Assembly (NCBI GenBank): GCA_015057025.1
Contig: SVFD01000006.1
Location: 62,001 to 126,000 of the forward strand
Length of the DNA: 64,000 bases
Source: Lachnospiraceae bacterium
Lineage (GTDB): Bacteria > Bacillota > Clostridia > Lachnospirales > Lachnospiraceae
Direction of reading: 5' to 3'
Below are positions 8,589 to 16,768 of this stretch, one piece after another. Both the position numbers and the translations under genes were made by a program. The notes under the pieces were generated by a model. The model did not search any database. It saw only the letters and a program-made list of their open reading frames with translations, and had not been told where the DNA came from. Positions within the stretch are counted from its first letter, which is position 1. Each line of letters starts with the position of its first letter.

Positions 8589-9197
8589 ATGATGCAAACA
8601 ATGTATTTTATTTCAGAAGCGGCTAAAGAGGTAAAGGTAGAGAATCATGTATTAAGGTATTGGGAGGAAGAATTAAATTTACCGGTAAAAAGAAACGAGC
8701 AGGGACATCGATATTATACGAAGGAGGATATAGACCGTTTTGTCTACATAAAACAATTAAAGGAAGAAGGATTACAGTTAAAAGCAATTCGAAATCTTCT
8801 TGAAAAGCAAGGCGTAGTATCAGAAGAAAGGATTTGTGATAAGGTAAATAAAAAAAGTTCTGCACCTCAGTTAATGATTCTTAATTCTAACAAACTAAAG
8901 CCACAACGTAATTTTGAGGCGTTAGAGGATGATGATAAGCAGGAAAAAGCATATCGATTGCAGATGCTTTTAAAAGCCATGGTTGCAGAGGCGGTAAGCG
9001 AAAATAACAGAGAATTAGGTAATGAAATTAAAGAAATTGTACAAAAGGAAATGGATTATCAATTCCGCATGCAGGAGGAGAGAGAAGAAGAGAGAGAAAA
9101 ACAACGTATCGAGAGGGAGAACTCTCATTATGCCAAAATTGATGAGTTGATTCGGGAAAAAACTGTAGGGAAAAGAAAAAAGCATTCACTTTGGTGA
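8589..9197 (+). CDS. MerR-family DNA-binding protein with coiled-coil tail
   Basis: This 202-residue protein begins with a MerR winged helix (residues 5-75: 'FISEAAKEVKVENHVLRYWEEEL', and 'GHRYYTKEDIDRF' for the wing). A linker follows, then a highly charged Glu/Arg/Lys helix from about 120 onward, resembling the RacA/DUF3967 type of architecture rather than a metal-sensing MerR. There is no C-terminal cysteine sensor. Chromosome organisation or transcription control are both possible. A tandem ATG gives an alternative start three bases on. Its last codons overlap the hairpin that terminates the opposing ferredoxin gene. Confidence 0.8.
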   Translation: MMQTMYFISEAAKEVKVENHVLRYWEEELNLPVKRNEQGHRYYTKEDIDRFVYIKQLKEEGLQLKAIRNLLEKQGVVSEERICDKVNKKSSAPQLMILNSNKLKPQRNFEALEDDDKQEKAYRLQMLLKAMVAEAVSENNRELGNEIKEIVQKEMDYQFRMQEEREEEREKQRIERENSHYAKIDELIREKTVGKRKKHSLW

Positions 9198-9203
9198 ATG
9201 CTT
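9171..9203 (-). terminator. Terminator of the ferredoxin gene, overlapping the end of the MerR gene
   Basis: A 10-bp stem (9180-9189 with 9194-9203, loop of four) is followed on the minus strand by a T-rich tract (9171-9179). The same hairpin may also stop plus-strand transcripts from the MerR gene. Confidence 0.85.
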
Positions 9204-9225
9204 CCCTCGTTATGTTTGTATTAAA

Positions 9226-9396
9226 TTAACCTTCTGTAATAGCTTCTGCAGGACAAGCATCTGCACAACCGCCACAATCGATACAAGCGTCTGCATCGAT
9301 TACATACTTATCAGCACCTTCGCTGATAGCTTCTACGGGGCACTGTGCTGCACATGCACCACAAGATACACAAGAATCACCAATTACATATGCCAT
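9226..9396 (-). CDS. 2[4Fe-4S] ferredoxin
   Basis: This 56-residue clostridial ferredoxin carries two CxxCxxCxxxC clusters (Cys9/12/15/19 and Cys38/41/44/48) with Pro after the last Cys of each, the classical low-potential electron carrier of anaerobes. It accepts electrons from enzymes such as pyruvate:ferredoxin oxidoreductase and passes them to hydrogenase or Rnf. An AGGAGGG site precedes the ATG. It is transcribed alone, with its own promoter and terminator. Confidence 0.97.
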   Translation of the reverse strand: MAYVIGDSCVSCGACAAQCPVEAISEGADKYVIDADACIDCGGCADACPAEAITEG

Positions 9397-9446
9397 GTTA
9401 AAACCCTCCTTAAATAATACGAATATGCTTTATCAAGCTTATACTT

Positions 9447-9475
9447 ATTTTAATACAATTAAACCTGAATATCAA
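9447..9475 (-). promoter_or_regulatory. Promoter of the ferredoxin gene
   Basis: On the minus strand TTGATA (9475-9470), 17 bases and TAAAAT (9452-9447) form a canonical promoter about 50 bases before the ferredoxin start. Confidence 0.7.
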
Positions 9476-9526
9476 GAGGTTATAGTAACCTGACTACGAT
9501 ATCCTGATGATTTATGGTTTAAATTG

Positions 9527-10279
9527 CTAAATATTTTGTTTGGTTTCGCTGATTGCTCTTAAAACAATTTGTTTTTTCTCTAAAACAAGAGATTTATCCG
9601 CTGCCGGAACGCCTTCCAAAGGATAAGGGATACCTAATTTCTCGTATTTAGGGATACCCATGGTATGATAGGGAAGTATATCCAATGCATGCAGTGTAGT
9701 TAATTCGCCTAAAAAAGCACCTAAGCGGTACAAATCTTCGTTGGAATCCGTAACACCGGGAACTAATACATGGCGTATCCACATTGTTTCATCTTTATCA
9801 GACAAATATCTTGCAAATGCAAGAATATTTTCATTGGAATGTCCGGTAAGTTTGCGATGTTTCTCGTTGTCAATATGTTTTAAGTCCAACATAATTAAAT
9901 CGGTGACTTTTAAGAGAGCATCCAACTTTTTCATCCATTCCGGATTGTTCGGATTATGACAAATGCCGGAAGTGTCCAAACATGTGTGTATTCCATTTTC
10001 ATGAAATTTTGTGAAAAGTTCAATTAAAAAGTCAATTTGCATCAAAGGTTCGCCACCGGTGGCGGTTACTCCACCGTTACCATAGAATTCTTTGTTTCGT
10101 TCGAAACGTTCCCAAAGTTCATCTACAGAATATTTTGTGCCTTCGCCCGGTGTCCAAGTATCCGGATTATGGCAATAAGCACAACGCATAGGACAACCTT
10201 GAAAGAATATGACAAATCGAACCCCCGGGCCGTCAACGGCGCCGAAGGTTTCGATTGAGTGAATATATCCGTTATTCAT
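9527..10279 (-). CDS. pflA: Pyruvate formate-lyase activating enzyme
   Basis: This 250-residue radical-SAM enzyme abstracts a hydrogen from the glycine of PflB, using a [4Fe-4S] cluster held by Cys29, Cys33 and Cys36 in 'GCPMRCAYCHNP'. The 'TGGEPLMQ' motif for SAM binding follows. Normal length, no insert domain of the glycyl-radical relatives with extra ferredoxin clusters, so it is a true PflA. It lies seven bases after pflB and is surely cotranscribed with it. Confidence 0.95.
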   Translation of the reverse strand: MNNGYIHSIETFGAVDGPGVRFVIFFQGCPMRCAYCHNPDTWTPGEGTKYSVDELWERFERNKEFYGNGGVTATGGEPLMQIDFLIELFTKFHENGIHTCLDTSGICHNPNNPEWMKKLDALLKVTDLIMLDLKHIDNEKHRKLTGHSNENILAFARYLSDKDETMWIRHVLVPGVTDSNEDLYRLGAFLGELTTLHALDILPYHTMGIPKYEKLGIPYPLEGVPAADKSLVLEKKQIVLRAISETKQNI

Positions 10280-10286
10280 TTATTCC

Positions 10287-12599
10287 TTACAGTGACTCGT
10301 GGAATGTTCTGGAAATAACATCCATCTGCTGTTCACGAGTAAGTTTAATGAAGTTTACTGCGTAACCGGATACACGGATTGTAAGCTGAGGATATTTCTC
10401 GGGATGATCCATAGCATCCAATAAAGTTTCGCGGTTAAATACGTTAACGTTTAAGTGGTGTCCGCCCTTCTGTACGTAACCGTCCAAGAGAGAAACTAAG
10501 TTGTCAACCTGGAATGAGTCGGAACCATCAACGCAAATGCTGTCTCCACATCCGCAATCGCCACAGATTTCTGCATCGATATTGTCAGTAAAGAGTTCGT
10601 TGTTCTTACCAAGTGCATTAGGAATAATACTGAAGGTATTTGAGATACCATCCTGTGCATCAAGGAAAGGTAATTTTGCAACAGAGGCAAGAGATGCAAC
10701 AGCACCGCTTGTATCTCTTCCGTGCATAGGGTTAGCACCGGGAGCAAAAGGTACACCTGCCTTACGTCCGTCGGGTGTAGCACCTGTGTTCTTACCGTAA
10801 ACTACGTTAGAAGTAATGGTAAGTACGGAAGTTGTAGGGAAACCATCACGATATGTGTGGTGGCTACGTACATAGTTCATAAATGTAGTAACGATTTCCT
10901 GTGCAATTGAGTCTACACGGTCATCATCATTACCGTATTTAGGGAATTCACCTTCTACGTTGTAATCTACAATAATGCCGTTTTCGTCGCGGACTGCTGT
11001 AACCTTAGCATACTTAATAGCTGAAAGTGAGTCAGCAACTACAGAAAGACCGGCAATACCTGTTGCAAAGTAACGTCTTACATCTCTGTCATGGAGTGCC
11101 ATCTGTGCACGTTCATAGCAGTACTTGTCATGCATATAGTGAATACAGTTCAAGGTATCTACGTAAACGCCTGCTAACCAAGACATCATTTCTTTGTAAA
11201 GTTCCATTACCTTATCATATTCTAAAACGTCGCCTTCGTAAGCCTTAAAAGTCGTAGGAGCAACCTGTTTCTTAGTGTTCTCATCGATACCGCCGTTTAA
11301 TGCGTAAAGGAGACACTTAGCAAGGTTAGCTCTTGCACCGAAGAACTGCATTTCCTTACCAACACGCATTGAAGATACACAACATGCGATAGCATAGTCA
11401 TCACCATGTGTTTTACGCATCATGTCGTCATTTTCATACTGGATAGCAGAAGTAATGATAGAAATTTTAGCACAGTACTTCTTGAAGCCTTCCGGTAATA
11501 ATTCAGACCAAAGAACTGTTAAGTTGGGCTCGGGAGCGGGTCCTAAGTTCTCTAAAGTATGAAGATAACGGAAAGACATCTTGGTTGCCATGTGTCTTCC
11601 GTCAAGGCCTGCACCACCTAATGATTCAGTAGCCCATACGGGGTCACCGGAGAATAAGCTGTTGTATTCAGGTGTTCTTGCAAATTTAACAAGACGTAAC
11701 TTCATAATGAAGTGGTCAACGAATTCCTGAATCTGTTCTTCTGTAAATGTTCCGTTTGCTAAGTCTCTCTGTGCATAAATATCAAGGAATGTAGAAGTAC
11801 GACCGATACTCATAGCAGCACCGTTCTGTTCCTTGATTGCAGCAAGGTAACCAAAGTATACACCCTGAATAGCTTCCTGTACGTTTGTAGCAGGATTTGC
11901 AATGTCGCATCCGTAAGATGCAGCCATTTTCTTCATGTCTTCCAAAGCACGAATCTGCTCAGAAATTTCTTCACGAAGACGAATAACATCGTCAGTCATA
12001 GGGCGAACCAAGGAAGCCTTTTGAGCCTGCTTGTCTTCAATCAAACGGTCAATACCGTAAAGAGCGATTCTTCTGTAGTCACCGATGATACGTCCACGTC
12101 CGTAAGCATCAGGAAGACCGGTGATAATGTGGTTGGAACGGCATGCACGCATTTCCGGTGTATAAGCATCAAATACACCTGCGTTATGTGTTTTTCTGTA
12201 TGTTGTGTAGAAGTCCTGCACTTCAGGATCCAATGTATAACCGTTATCAGCACAAGCCTTCTCAGCCATACGAACACCGCCGAATACGTGTAAACCACGC
12301 TTGAAGGGCTTGTCTGTCTGGAAACCTACGATAGTTTCTTTGTCTTTATTTAAATATCCGGGGCCGTGGGAAACGATTGTAGAAACAACCTTAGTGTCCA
12401 TATCAAGAACACCACCTGCTTCTCTTTCCTGCTTAGAGAGCTCTAATACCTGTTCCCATAAGTCCTTTGTATTTTGTGTTGCGTCAGCAAGGAATGACTC
12501 ATCTCCGTCATAGGGTTCATAGTTGGCCTGAATGAAGTCCCTGACATTGATTTCGTTTTGCCATAACTCGCCTTTAAAACCTGTCCATTCTTCTCTCAA
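10287..12599 (-). CDS. pflB: Pyruvate formate-lyase (formate C-acetyltransferase)
   Basis: This 770-residue glycyl-radical enzyme converts pyruvate and CoA to acetyl-CoA and formate, the main non-oxidative pyruvate split in these fermenters. The adjacent catalytic cysteines Cys406-Cys407 ('IACCVSSM') and the radical Gly745 in 'RVSGYAV' are present. The start is a TTG codon at 12599-12597. It is preceded by a perfect AGGAGG eight bases away, and the N-terminus ('FKGELW...DFIQANY') matches the family, so no ATG is being missed. A possible -10 (TATAAT) lies at 12678-12673. Confidence 0.96.
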   Translation of the reverse strand: MREEWTGFKGELWQNEINVRDFIQANYEPYDGDESFLADATQNTKDLWEQVLELSKQEREAGGVLDMDTKVVSTIVSHGPGYLNKDKETIVGFQTDKPFKRGLHVFGGVRMAEKACADNGYTLDPEVQDFYTTYRKTHNAGVFDAYTPEMRACRSNHIITGLPDAYGRGRIIGDYRRIALYGIDRLIEDKQAQKASLVRPMTDDVIRLREEISEQIRALEDMKKMAASYGCDIANPATNVQEAIQGVYFGYLAAIKEQNGAAMSIGRTSTFLDIYAQRDLANGTFTEEQIQEFVDHFIMKLRLVKFARTPEYNSLFSGDPVWATESLGGAGLDGRHMATKMSFRYLHTLENLGPAPEPNLTVLWSELLPEGFKKYCAKISIITSAIQYENDDMMRKTHGDDYAIACCVSSMRVGKEMQFFGARANLAKCLLYALNGGIDENTKKQVAPTTFKAYEGDVLEYDKVMELYKEMMSWLAGVYVDTLNCIHYMHDKYCYERAQMALHDRDVRRYFATGIAGLSVVADSLSAIKYAKVTAVRDENGIIVDYNVEGEFPKYGNDDDRVDSIAQEIVTTFMNYVRSHHTYRDGFPTTSVLTITSNVVYGKNTGATPDGRKAGVPFAPGANPMHGRDTSGAVASLASVAKLPFLDAQDGISNTFSIIPNALGKNNELFTDNIDAEICGDCGCGDSICVDGSDSFQVDNLVSLLDGYVQKGGHHLNVNVFNRETLLDAMDHPEKYPQLTIRVSGYAVNFIKLTREQQMDVISRTFHESL

Positions 12600-12819
12600 T
12601 GTTTTATCCTCCTATATATATTTTAAAAATAATGTTTATTAAAGACTATCAATAATTGTACTCCTCAAAGCAATTATAGTCAAGTCAAAAGGCTTGAGAA
12701 AATTCATAAAAAATAAAGGAAGAATAAGGATTTTTTGACGTGAATTTAGGATTACAATTTATCTTGTAAAAAAAGGAAAAATATGGTAAGATTAATTTGC
12801 AAAAACAAAGCAGAAAGGC

Positions 12820-12847
12820 TTGTCAAAGTGTTTTATAATAATATAAT
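12820..12847 (+). promoter_or_regulatory. Strong promoter immediately upstream of the AAAC repeat
   Basis: TTGTCA at 12820-12825, 16 bases and TATAAT at 12842-12847. The predicted start (about 12854) falls at the beginning of the tetranucleotide repeat. It drives transcription rightward toward the terminator at 12983 and the lipoprotein gene. The 466-base gap 12600-13065 holds this promoter, the repeat, the terminator and, on the other strand, the pflB leader. Confidence 0.7.
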
Positions 12848-12851
12848 CTTT

Positions 12852-12908
12852 AACAAACAAACAAACAAACAAACAAACAAACAAACAAACAAACAAACAA
12901 ACAAACAA
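12852..12908. repeat. AAAC tetranucleotide microsatellite, about 14 units
   Basis: Fifty-seven bases are an uninterrupted run of the unit AAAC (cytosines every four bases from 12854 to 12906). Such pure simple repeats are rare in this window and prone to length change by slippage. It lies in non-coding DNA at the predicted start of a rightward transcript. The frame it opens on the minus strand (repeating Leu-Phe-Val-Cys) has no start context and is not a gene. Confidence 0.95.
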
Positions 12909-12982
12909 GTCTGAAGTAGGCCGTTTTGACGGTCTTGTTTTGGTGTCTGACGTAAAAGAATTGAAAAAAGTAGATTGAATAG

Positions 12983-13015
12983 ACTCTGTCATGCGTAGGT
13001 GTGGCAGAGTTTTTT
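12983..13015 (+). terminator. Intrinsic terminator between the repeat promoter and the lipoprotein gene
   Basis: A 9-bp stem (ACTCTGTCA at 12983-12991 with TGGCAGAGT at 13002-13010, one G-U pair) is followed by six T. Transcripts from the 12820 promoter would end here after roughly 160 bases, 50 bases before the lipoprotein start. Confidence 0.8.
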
Positions 13016-13065
13016 GTTATGGCAACAAAGAATAAAAATACAACACAAAAAACGGAGGAAAAGAA

Positions 13066-13791
13066 ATGAAGAAATTATTGGTTATGATGTTGGTACTGAC
13101 AGTAAGTGTAATGCTGTTTACAGGATGTGGCGCAGATGCACAGGAGCAGGTATCCGAGCCTGTAAGCGAGGCTGTGTCAGAGGTGGTATCCGAGGAAGTA
13201 TCGGAAGAAGTGAGTGAAGTGATTTCTGAGGAAGTCACCGGGGAGGTTATCGAAGAGGAATTTTATTCTGCAGAAGAAGTAATGGCATTGGTTGATGACC
13301 TGATTGTGAAGTATCCGTATAATGATCCGGAGCATATTAAGTGTTTGGTAATTGCGGCAAATTTGGATTATATTTCAGAAGAAGATTTGAATACGATTTT
13401 AACGGAATACGGATATACTCTGGAAGATTTGGCAGCGTTGTATATTGGAGAGAACGGAGTATTATATGATGCAACAATATCATATTATGATACATATTCT
13501 TATCATCTTGGGACGGTAGATAGTGTTGCGGAGGAGCAAAGATTTTCAAATAGAATCTCTTTGGAAGCGATTATGTTGAATGCTGATGATAAAGCATTTG
13601 CATTGGAAATTGATGGATATATATTTATGGCTTCTGAATTAGATGGAAGTTCGGAATCCAAAGCTAAGGGATATGCGGACCATACTCCGATAAGCAGCGG
13701 CGAGAAAGTGGTGGTGTCATTCATAAAGTATATATATGGATATGATGTAGAATACAACCCCTACAATGACTATTTAAGTACAGGAGAATAA
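13066..13791 (+). CDS. Secreted lipoprotein with Val-Ser-Glu repeats, unknown function
   Basis: The 241-residue product has a lipoprotein signal peptide ('MKKLLVMMLVLTVSVMLFTGC', lipobox LFTGC with Cys about 21), so it is anchored on the outer face of the membrane. Next comes a low-complexity acidic spacer, about residues 25-65, built from Val-Ser-Glu and Ile/Val-Ser-Glu-Glu units. A C-terminal globular part of about 170 residues, rich in Tyr and Asp, matches nothing I recognise. The ribosome binding site is ACGGAGG. Expression may depend on read-through of the terminator at 12983 or on an unseen promoter. A good terminator follows. Confidence 0.75.
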   Translation: MKKLLVMMLVLTVSVMLFTGCGADAQEQVSEPVSEAVSEVVSEEVSEEVSEVISEEVTGEVIEEEFYSAEEVMALVDDLIVKYPYNDPEHIKCLVIAANLDYISEEDLNTILTEYGYTLEDLAALYIGENGVLYDATISYYDTYSYHLGTVDSVAEEQRFSNRISLEAIMLNADDKAFALEIDGYIFMASELDGSSESKAKGYADHTPISSGEKVVVSFIKYIYGYDVEYNPYNDYLSTGE

Positions 13792-13835
13792 ATTTTCAAC
13801 AAATTAAGATATATATTATTCATTTTACACTCTAC

Positions 13836-13868
13836 CCCTCGCAACTTGAATTGTTTGCGAGGGTTTTT
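13836..13868 (+). terminator. Intrinsic terminator after the lipoprotein gene
   Basis: CCCTCGCAA at 13836-13844 pairs with 13855-13863 (9 bp) and runs into TTTTT. The rest of the 311-base gap to 14103 shows a small hairpin (TGTGCA at 13892-13897 with TGCACA at 13901-13906) and a weak promoter-like TTGAAT at 13917, nothing more. Confidence 0.9.
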
Positions 13869-14102
13869 GCATTTTTTCGAGAAATCAATTTTGTGCAAAC
13901 TGCACATAGACAGAGTTTGAATCCTGCTGTTATGATGAATACAAATACAAGCAATGCAATTCTTGGAAATCTATTTTTCTTATATTCTTAATTCTACATA
14001 CGATAACATTTCTGTTTTGAATTCTTGCTTATTTCACCAATTTAAATAAGCGGGAAGACAGAGACGGATGGTTGTGCTATTTTCCCGCGCAAGGAAAGGA
14101 AG

Positions 14103-14987
14103 ATGCCGTTGAAGCAAATGACAGCCAGCCGTGAGTACAAGAACAATCTTTTTATTTACCTTTTTACAAAGAAGAAGGAATACGCCCTAAGTCTGTACAA
14201 TGCGGTGAATGGGAGCCATTATACCAATGAGGAAGACATAAAGTTTAAACTGCTGGAGGATGTATTGTTTATTGAAATGAAGAATGATGTATCCTTTATA
14301 TTCGATAATACCTTGAGTCTGTATGAACATCAGAGTACCTTTAGTCACAACATGCCGTTGAGAGGATTGTTTTATCTGGCGGATTTGTACCGGAGACTGG
14401 TGCCGTCTGACAGGCTGTATCGGAAGAAGCTGATTCGAATACCTACACCGAAATATATTGTTTTTTATAACGGACCGGTGGAGGATATGGGCGTGGACAG
14501 ACTGGAATTGAAGCTGTCGGATGCATTTGAAGTGCCGGATGAAAGCAAAGGATTTGAGTGGACGGCAACGGTAATTAACATTAATCCGGGGTTTAATGAG
14601 AAGTTGTTTGAGAAGTGTACAATTTTAAGAGAATATACATTGTTTGTAGAGGTAGTAAGAAGGAATGCCGAAACCATGGATATGAATGAGGCTATGGTAA
14701 AGGCTATTGAAGAATGTCTGAATGAAGGGATTCTTAAAGAGTTTTTACAGGAATACGGAAAGGAGTTGGAAGAGATGTGTTGGGAAAGATATGATACGGA
14801 AAGAATCTTACAGATACAGCATGAGGAAGCTTTGGAGGATGCAAGGGAAGAGGGGTTACGGCTTGGATTAGAAGAAGGAAGAGCTGAAGGAAGAGCTGAG
14901 GCTGAGCATACAATATTTCTTCTGAAACAGGAAATAGAAAATTTAAAAAGGAAAGCTTGCACATTTGGACAATCTGTTTTAGAATAA
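14103..14987 (+). CDS. Rpn-family PD-(D/E)XK nuclease / putative transposase
   Basis: This 294-residue protein belongs to the recombination-promoting nuclease family, widespread and multi-copy in Lachnospiraceae. The PD-(D/E)XK core is visible: an Asp in '[17 protein letters not shown]' and the E-x-Q of the same segment (about residues 70-85), followed by '[18 protein letters not shown]'. The C-terminal part turns into a helical, Gly/Glu/Arg-rich repeat ('[20 protein letters not shown]') and a short coiled coil, the region that varies between members. Rpn proteins promote RecA-independent recombination and some act in phage defence. No flanking inverted repeats or target duplications were seen. 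The AAGGAAAGGAAG site supports the start. Confidence 0.85.
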   Translation: MPLKQMTASREYKNNLFIYLFTKKKEYALSLYNAVNGSHYTNEEDIKFKLLEDVLFIEMKNDVSFIFDNTLSLYEHQSTFSHNMPLRGLFYLADLYRRLVPSDRLYRKKLIRIPTPKYIVFYNGPVEDMGVDRLELKLSDAFEVPDESKGFEWTATVININPGFNEKLFEKCTILREYTLFVEVVRRNAETMDMNEAMVKAIEECLNEGILKEFLQEYGKELEEMCWERYDTERILQIQHEEALEDAREEGLRLGLEEGRAEGRAEAEHTIFLLKQEIENLKRKACTFGQSVLE

Positions 14988-15022
14988 AAAAACAGAAAGA
15001 TAAGGAAAGAGAGGATTGTAAA

Positions 15023-15214
15023 ATGGCTGAATTTACCAAGGACATGACAATCGGTGAAATGTTAAGAGCAAATCCCGGTGTTGCACCTGTACTTATGAGC
15101 GCAGGTATGCATTGTATCGGATGCCCTTCTGCTCAGGGAGAGACCTTAGAAGAGGCTGCTATGGTTCATGGTATGGACGTGGATGCATTGCTCGAAGCAT
15201 TGAATCAGTTATAA
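15023..15214 (+). CDS. DUF1858 redox-disulfide domain protein
   Basis: This 63-residue protein is one DUF1858 domain, with the Cys31-x-x-Cys34 pair in '[10 protein letters not shown]' expected to form a reactive disulfide. The domain is often found with hybrid-cluster or other redox proteins; its partner here is unknown. An in-frame codon at 14957 inside the preceding gene would add 22 residues but lacks support; 15023 has an AGAGAGGA site. A terminator follows. Confidence 0.9.
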   Translation: MAEFTKDMTIGEMLRANPGVAPVLMSAGMHCIGCPSAQGETLEEAAMVHGMDVDALLEALNQL

Positions 15215-15220
15215 AATGAT

Positions 15221-15257
15221 AAAAAGAAGTGGGTGTCCATTTGGGTACCCACTTTTT
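15221..15257. terminator. Bidirectional terminator between DUF1858 and mecA genes
   Basis: AAGTGGGT at 15227-15234 pairs with ACCCACTT at 15247-15254, with an additional CC/GG pair inside. T-runs lie on both sides in the respective orientation, so the hairpin serves the two convergent genes. Confidence 0.88.
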
Positions 15258-15269
15258 ATATGCGTAAAT

Positions 15270-16013
15270 TTAGATTTCGGCCAAAGATGCTACAGCATTT
15301 TCGCCAATCATAGTTTCGCAATGCTCTTTGGCATAATATTTAAAATAGCCGTTATCGTGAACGGTATCGGCATATTCGGAAAGAATGTTGCAGACTCTGG
15401 CAAAATCTTCTTCCGAAGATTCGATATTATATAAATAAAGAATAAAGTGATTTTTTAATGTATTCTTATAAAGAATGCTGGAACCTTTAAAAACATTGCC
15501 TAAAGTGCGGCATGCACGTATGGTTTCGTTTAAGGTTGCAAACTCGTAAAATACATTGGAAATATTTGACGCTTCGGCATTTTCTGAAATTACCTCGGAA
15601 GGTGTTGCATTGGCATCGTTATGCTGTTGCATTTTTTTGAAAAGCTCAGCAATATCTTCGTTTTTATCCGTAAGAGACTGGAATACATCACCGATAATAC
15701 CGGATAGGGCATTGTCGCCATCGTGTACGGAAGGCGCAAAACGGGAGAATCGGGTATCCAATTCGTCAGGGTCTTCTACTTTGGTAATAATTATGACGGC
15801 ACACTCCGTAAAAGGAATAACTTCTATCATCAGCGGTGTATCTTCGGCTTCAAAATCACATTCATAGGCTGCCATCTGCATCATATCCTGAAAAAGACGT
15901 TTTACTTTTTCATTACCGTAGGACATTTCGCTGAGTTTTAAATCTCGTTTCTCTAATTCTTTTTTCGTAAGTGTACATCGTATTTGATGATCATTTACTC
16001 TTTCTATTTTCAT
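15270..16013 (-). CDS. mecA: MecA-type adaptor protein
   Basis: This 247-residue homologue of MecA starts with the N-terminal substrate-binding domain ('MKIERVNDHQIRCTLTKKEL', 'DMMQMAAYECDFE') and ends with the C-terminal domain that docks on ClpC ('FYEFATLNETIRACRTL' and 'CETMIGENA'). In Bacillus MecA delivers ComK and other proteins to ClpCP for degradation. No comK is seen here, so the clients are unknown. The linker (about 95-140) is acidic and poorly conserved. Transcribed alone, with a hairpin in its leader. Confidence 0.9.
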   Translation of the reverse strand: MKIERVNDHQIRCTLTKKELEKRDLKLSEMSYGNEKVKRLFQDMMQMAAYECDFEAEDTPLMIEVIPFTECAVIIITKVEDPDELDTRFSRFAPSVHDGDNALSGIIGDVFQSLTDKNEDIAELFKKMQQHNDANATPSEVISENAEASNISNVFYEFATLNETIRACRTLGNVFKGSSILYKNTLKNHFILYLYNIESSEEDFARVCNILSEYADTVHDNGYFKYYAKEHCETMIGENAVASLAEI

Positions 16014-16031
16014 TTAATACTCCAATCTATT

Positions 16032-16057
16032 ATAAAAAAGTTCAAGGTCGAACTTTT
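16032..16057 (-). promoter_or_regulatory. Terminator-like hairpin in the mecA leader
   Basis: Read on the minus strand, AAAAGTTC (16057-16050) and GAACTTTT (16043-16036) form an 8-bp stem with a 6-base loop, continuing into further T then ATAATAG. It ends about 20 bases before the mecA start, which is unusual for a terminator and suggests attenuation or an operator. Confidence 0.45.
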
Positions 16058-16250
16058 GTGCGTAAGCAGCATCCTATATGAAACTGCTACTATTCTGACG
16101 ACACATAAAGTTTAGATTCTTCTATATTATATTTCGACATAAAAACACAAAGTTTTTACAGTATCTTAAACTTTTCAAGGGTTTTAGTCAATAGGTACGA
16201 CACTTTGTTCACTAAATTTTTAAAGTGCAAAATTTGTCGATGGGATTTGC

Positions 16251-16296
16251 TTGTAAAAAGGAAGCTGTGGCACCTATAATAAATGCATAAGGTGCC
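16251..16296 (+). promoter_or_regulatory. Promoter with a symmetric operator around the -10 box
   Basis: TTGTAA at 16251-16256 and TATAAT at 16275-16280 are 18 bases apart. A perfect 7-bp inverted repeat (GGCACCT at 16269-16275, AGGTGCC at 16290-16296) brackets the -10 and the expected start, as a repressor site would. No gene with a good ribosome binding site follows until 16769. Confidence 0.5.
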
Positions 16297-16420
16297 TCAA
16301 AGGGAAAAACGTACCGGAGAGGAGGCTGTAGTTTCAGGATTTTTTATAAGAATTAAATTTCTTCTGCCGAAGTGTGTGCTTCGGTATGTCTTATAAGCTG
16401 GTGTGCGTTCGCACATCTGT
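16283..16420 (+). ncRNA. Candidate structured non-coding RNA
   Basis: Downstream of the promoter at 16251 the DNA can form nested helices. TATAAGA at 16345-16351 pairs with TCTTATA at 16389-16395 around an inner CCGAAG/CTTCGG hairpin (16367-16372 with 16379-16384). A second hairpin with a GTTC loop lies at 16402-16415. No convincing ORF is present in the 755-base gap 16014-16768. It matches no riboswitch or housekeeping RNA I recognise. No good terminator follows, so its 3' end is uncertain. Confidence 0.35.
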
Positions 16421-16725
16421 TATTCCAAATAATTTTCAACGCATAATAATTCAAACATTTGGATGATTATTTATTTGGGTACGCTCCCGGCATCTTTTCG
16501 TTTTTATAGTATCGTCATAATTAAAATATTTTATGTTGAAAATTTCGTTTTGATACAATTACATCACGTTACCTTTTGGGAAAAGGCGAAATTGCATTAT
16601 GACCTTCTGTCTGAAATCATATCCGAATTCGGTATTTTTAATCATTGTAAGTCCCTCAAACTGAAATGCATCAAGCCGGAAACGGATAAAAACCAAAATT
16701 TAGTAATGACGATGCGGCAATATTC

Positions 16726-16734
16726 TGCTATAAT
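16726..16734 (+). promoter_or_regulatory. Extended -10 promoter of the GH18 gene
   Basis: TG-C-TATAAT at 16726-16734 lies 34 bases before the ATG at 16769, giving a short leader that holds the ACGGAGGA ribosome binding site. Confidence 0.6.
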
Positions 16735-16768
16735 AAGGGCGGTTTAAATCGAAACGGAGGAAAACGCC

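Noticed and set aside
10200-10245. GGGGGTTCGATT on the minus strand, like a tRNA T-arm
   Set aside because: It lies inside the conserved start of pflA and no acceptor or anticodon stems can be drawn.
12792-12992. Minus-strand frame encoding repeated Leu-Phe-Val-Cys
   Set aside because: It is only the translation of the AAAC microsatellite, with no ribosome binding site and no resemblance to a real protein.
16049-16062. LexA-like box (CGAAC-N4-G..CG) upstream of mecA
   Set aside because: The second half-site (GTGCG) departs from GTTCG, and the bases belong to the perfect stem of the mecA leader hairpin.
16463-16747. 94-codon plus-strand frame before the GH18 gene
   Set aside because: No ribosome binding site, composition unlike the neighbours, no recognisable motif, and it overlaps the GH18 promoter.
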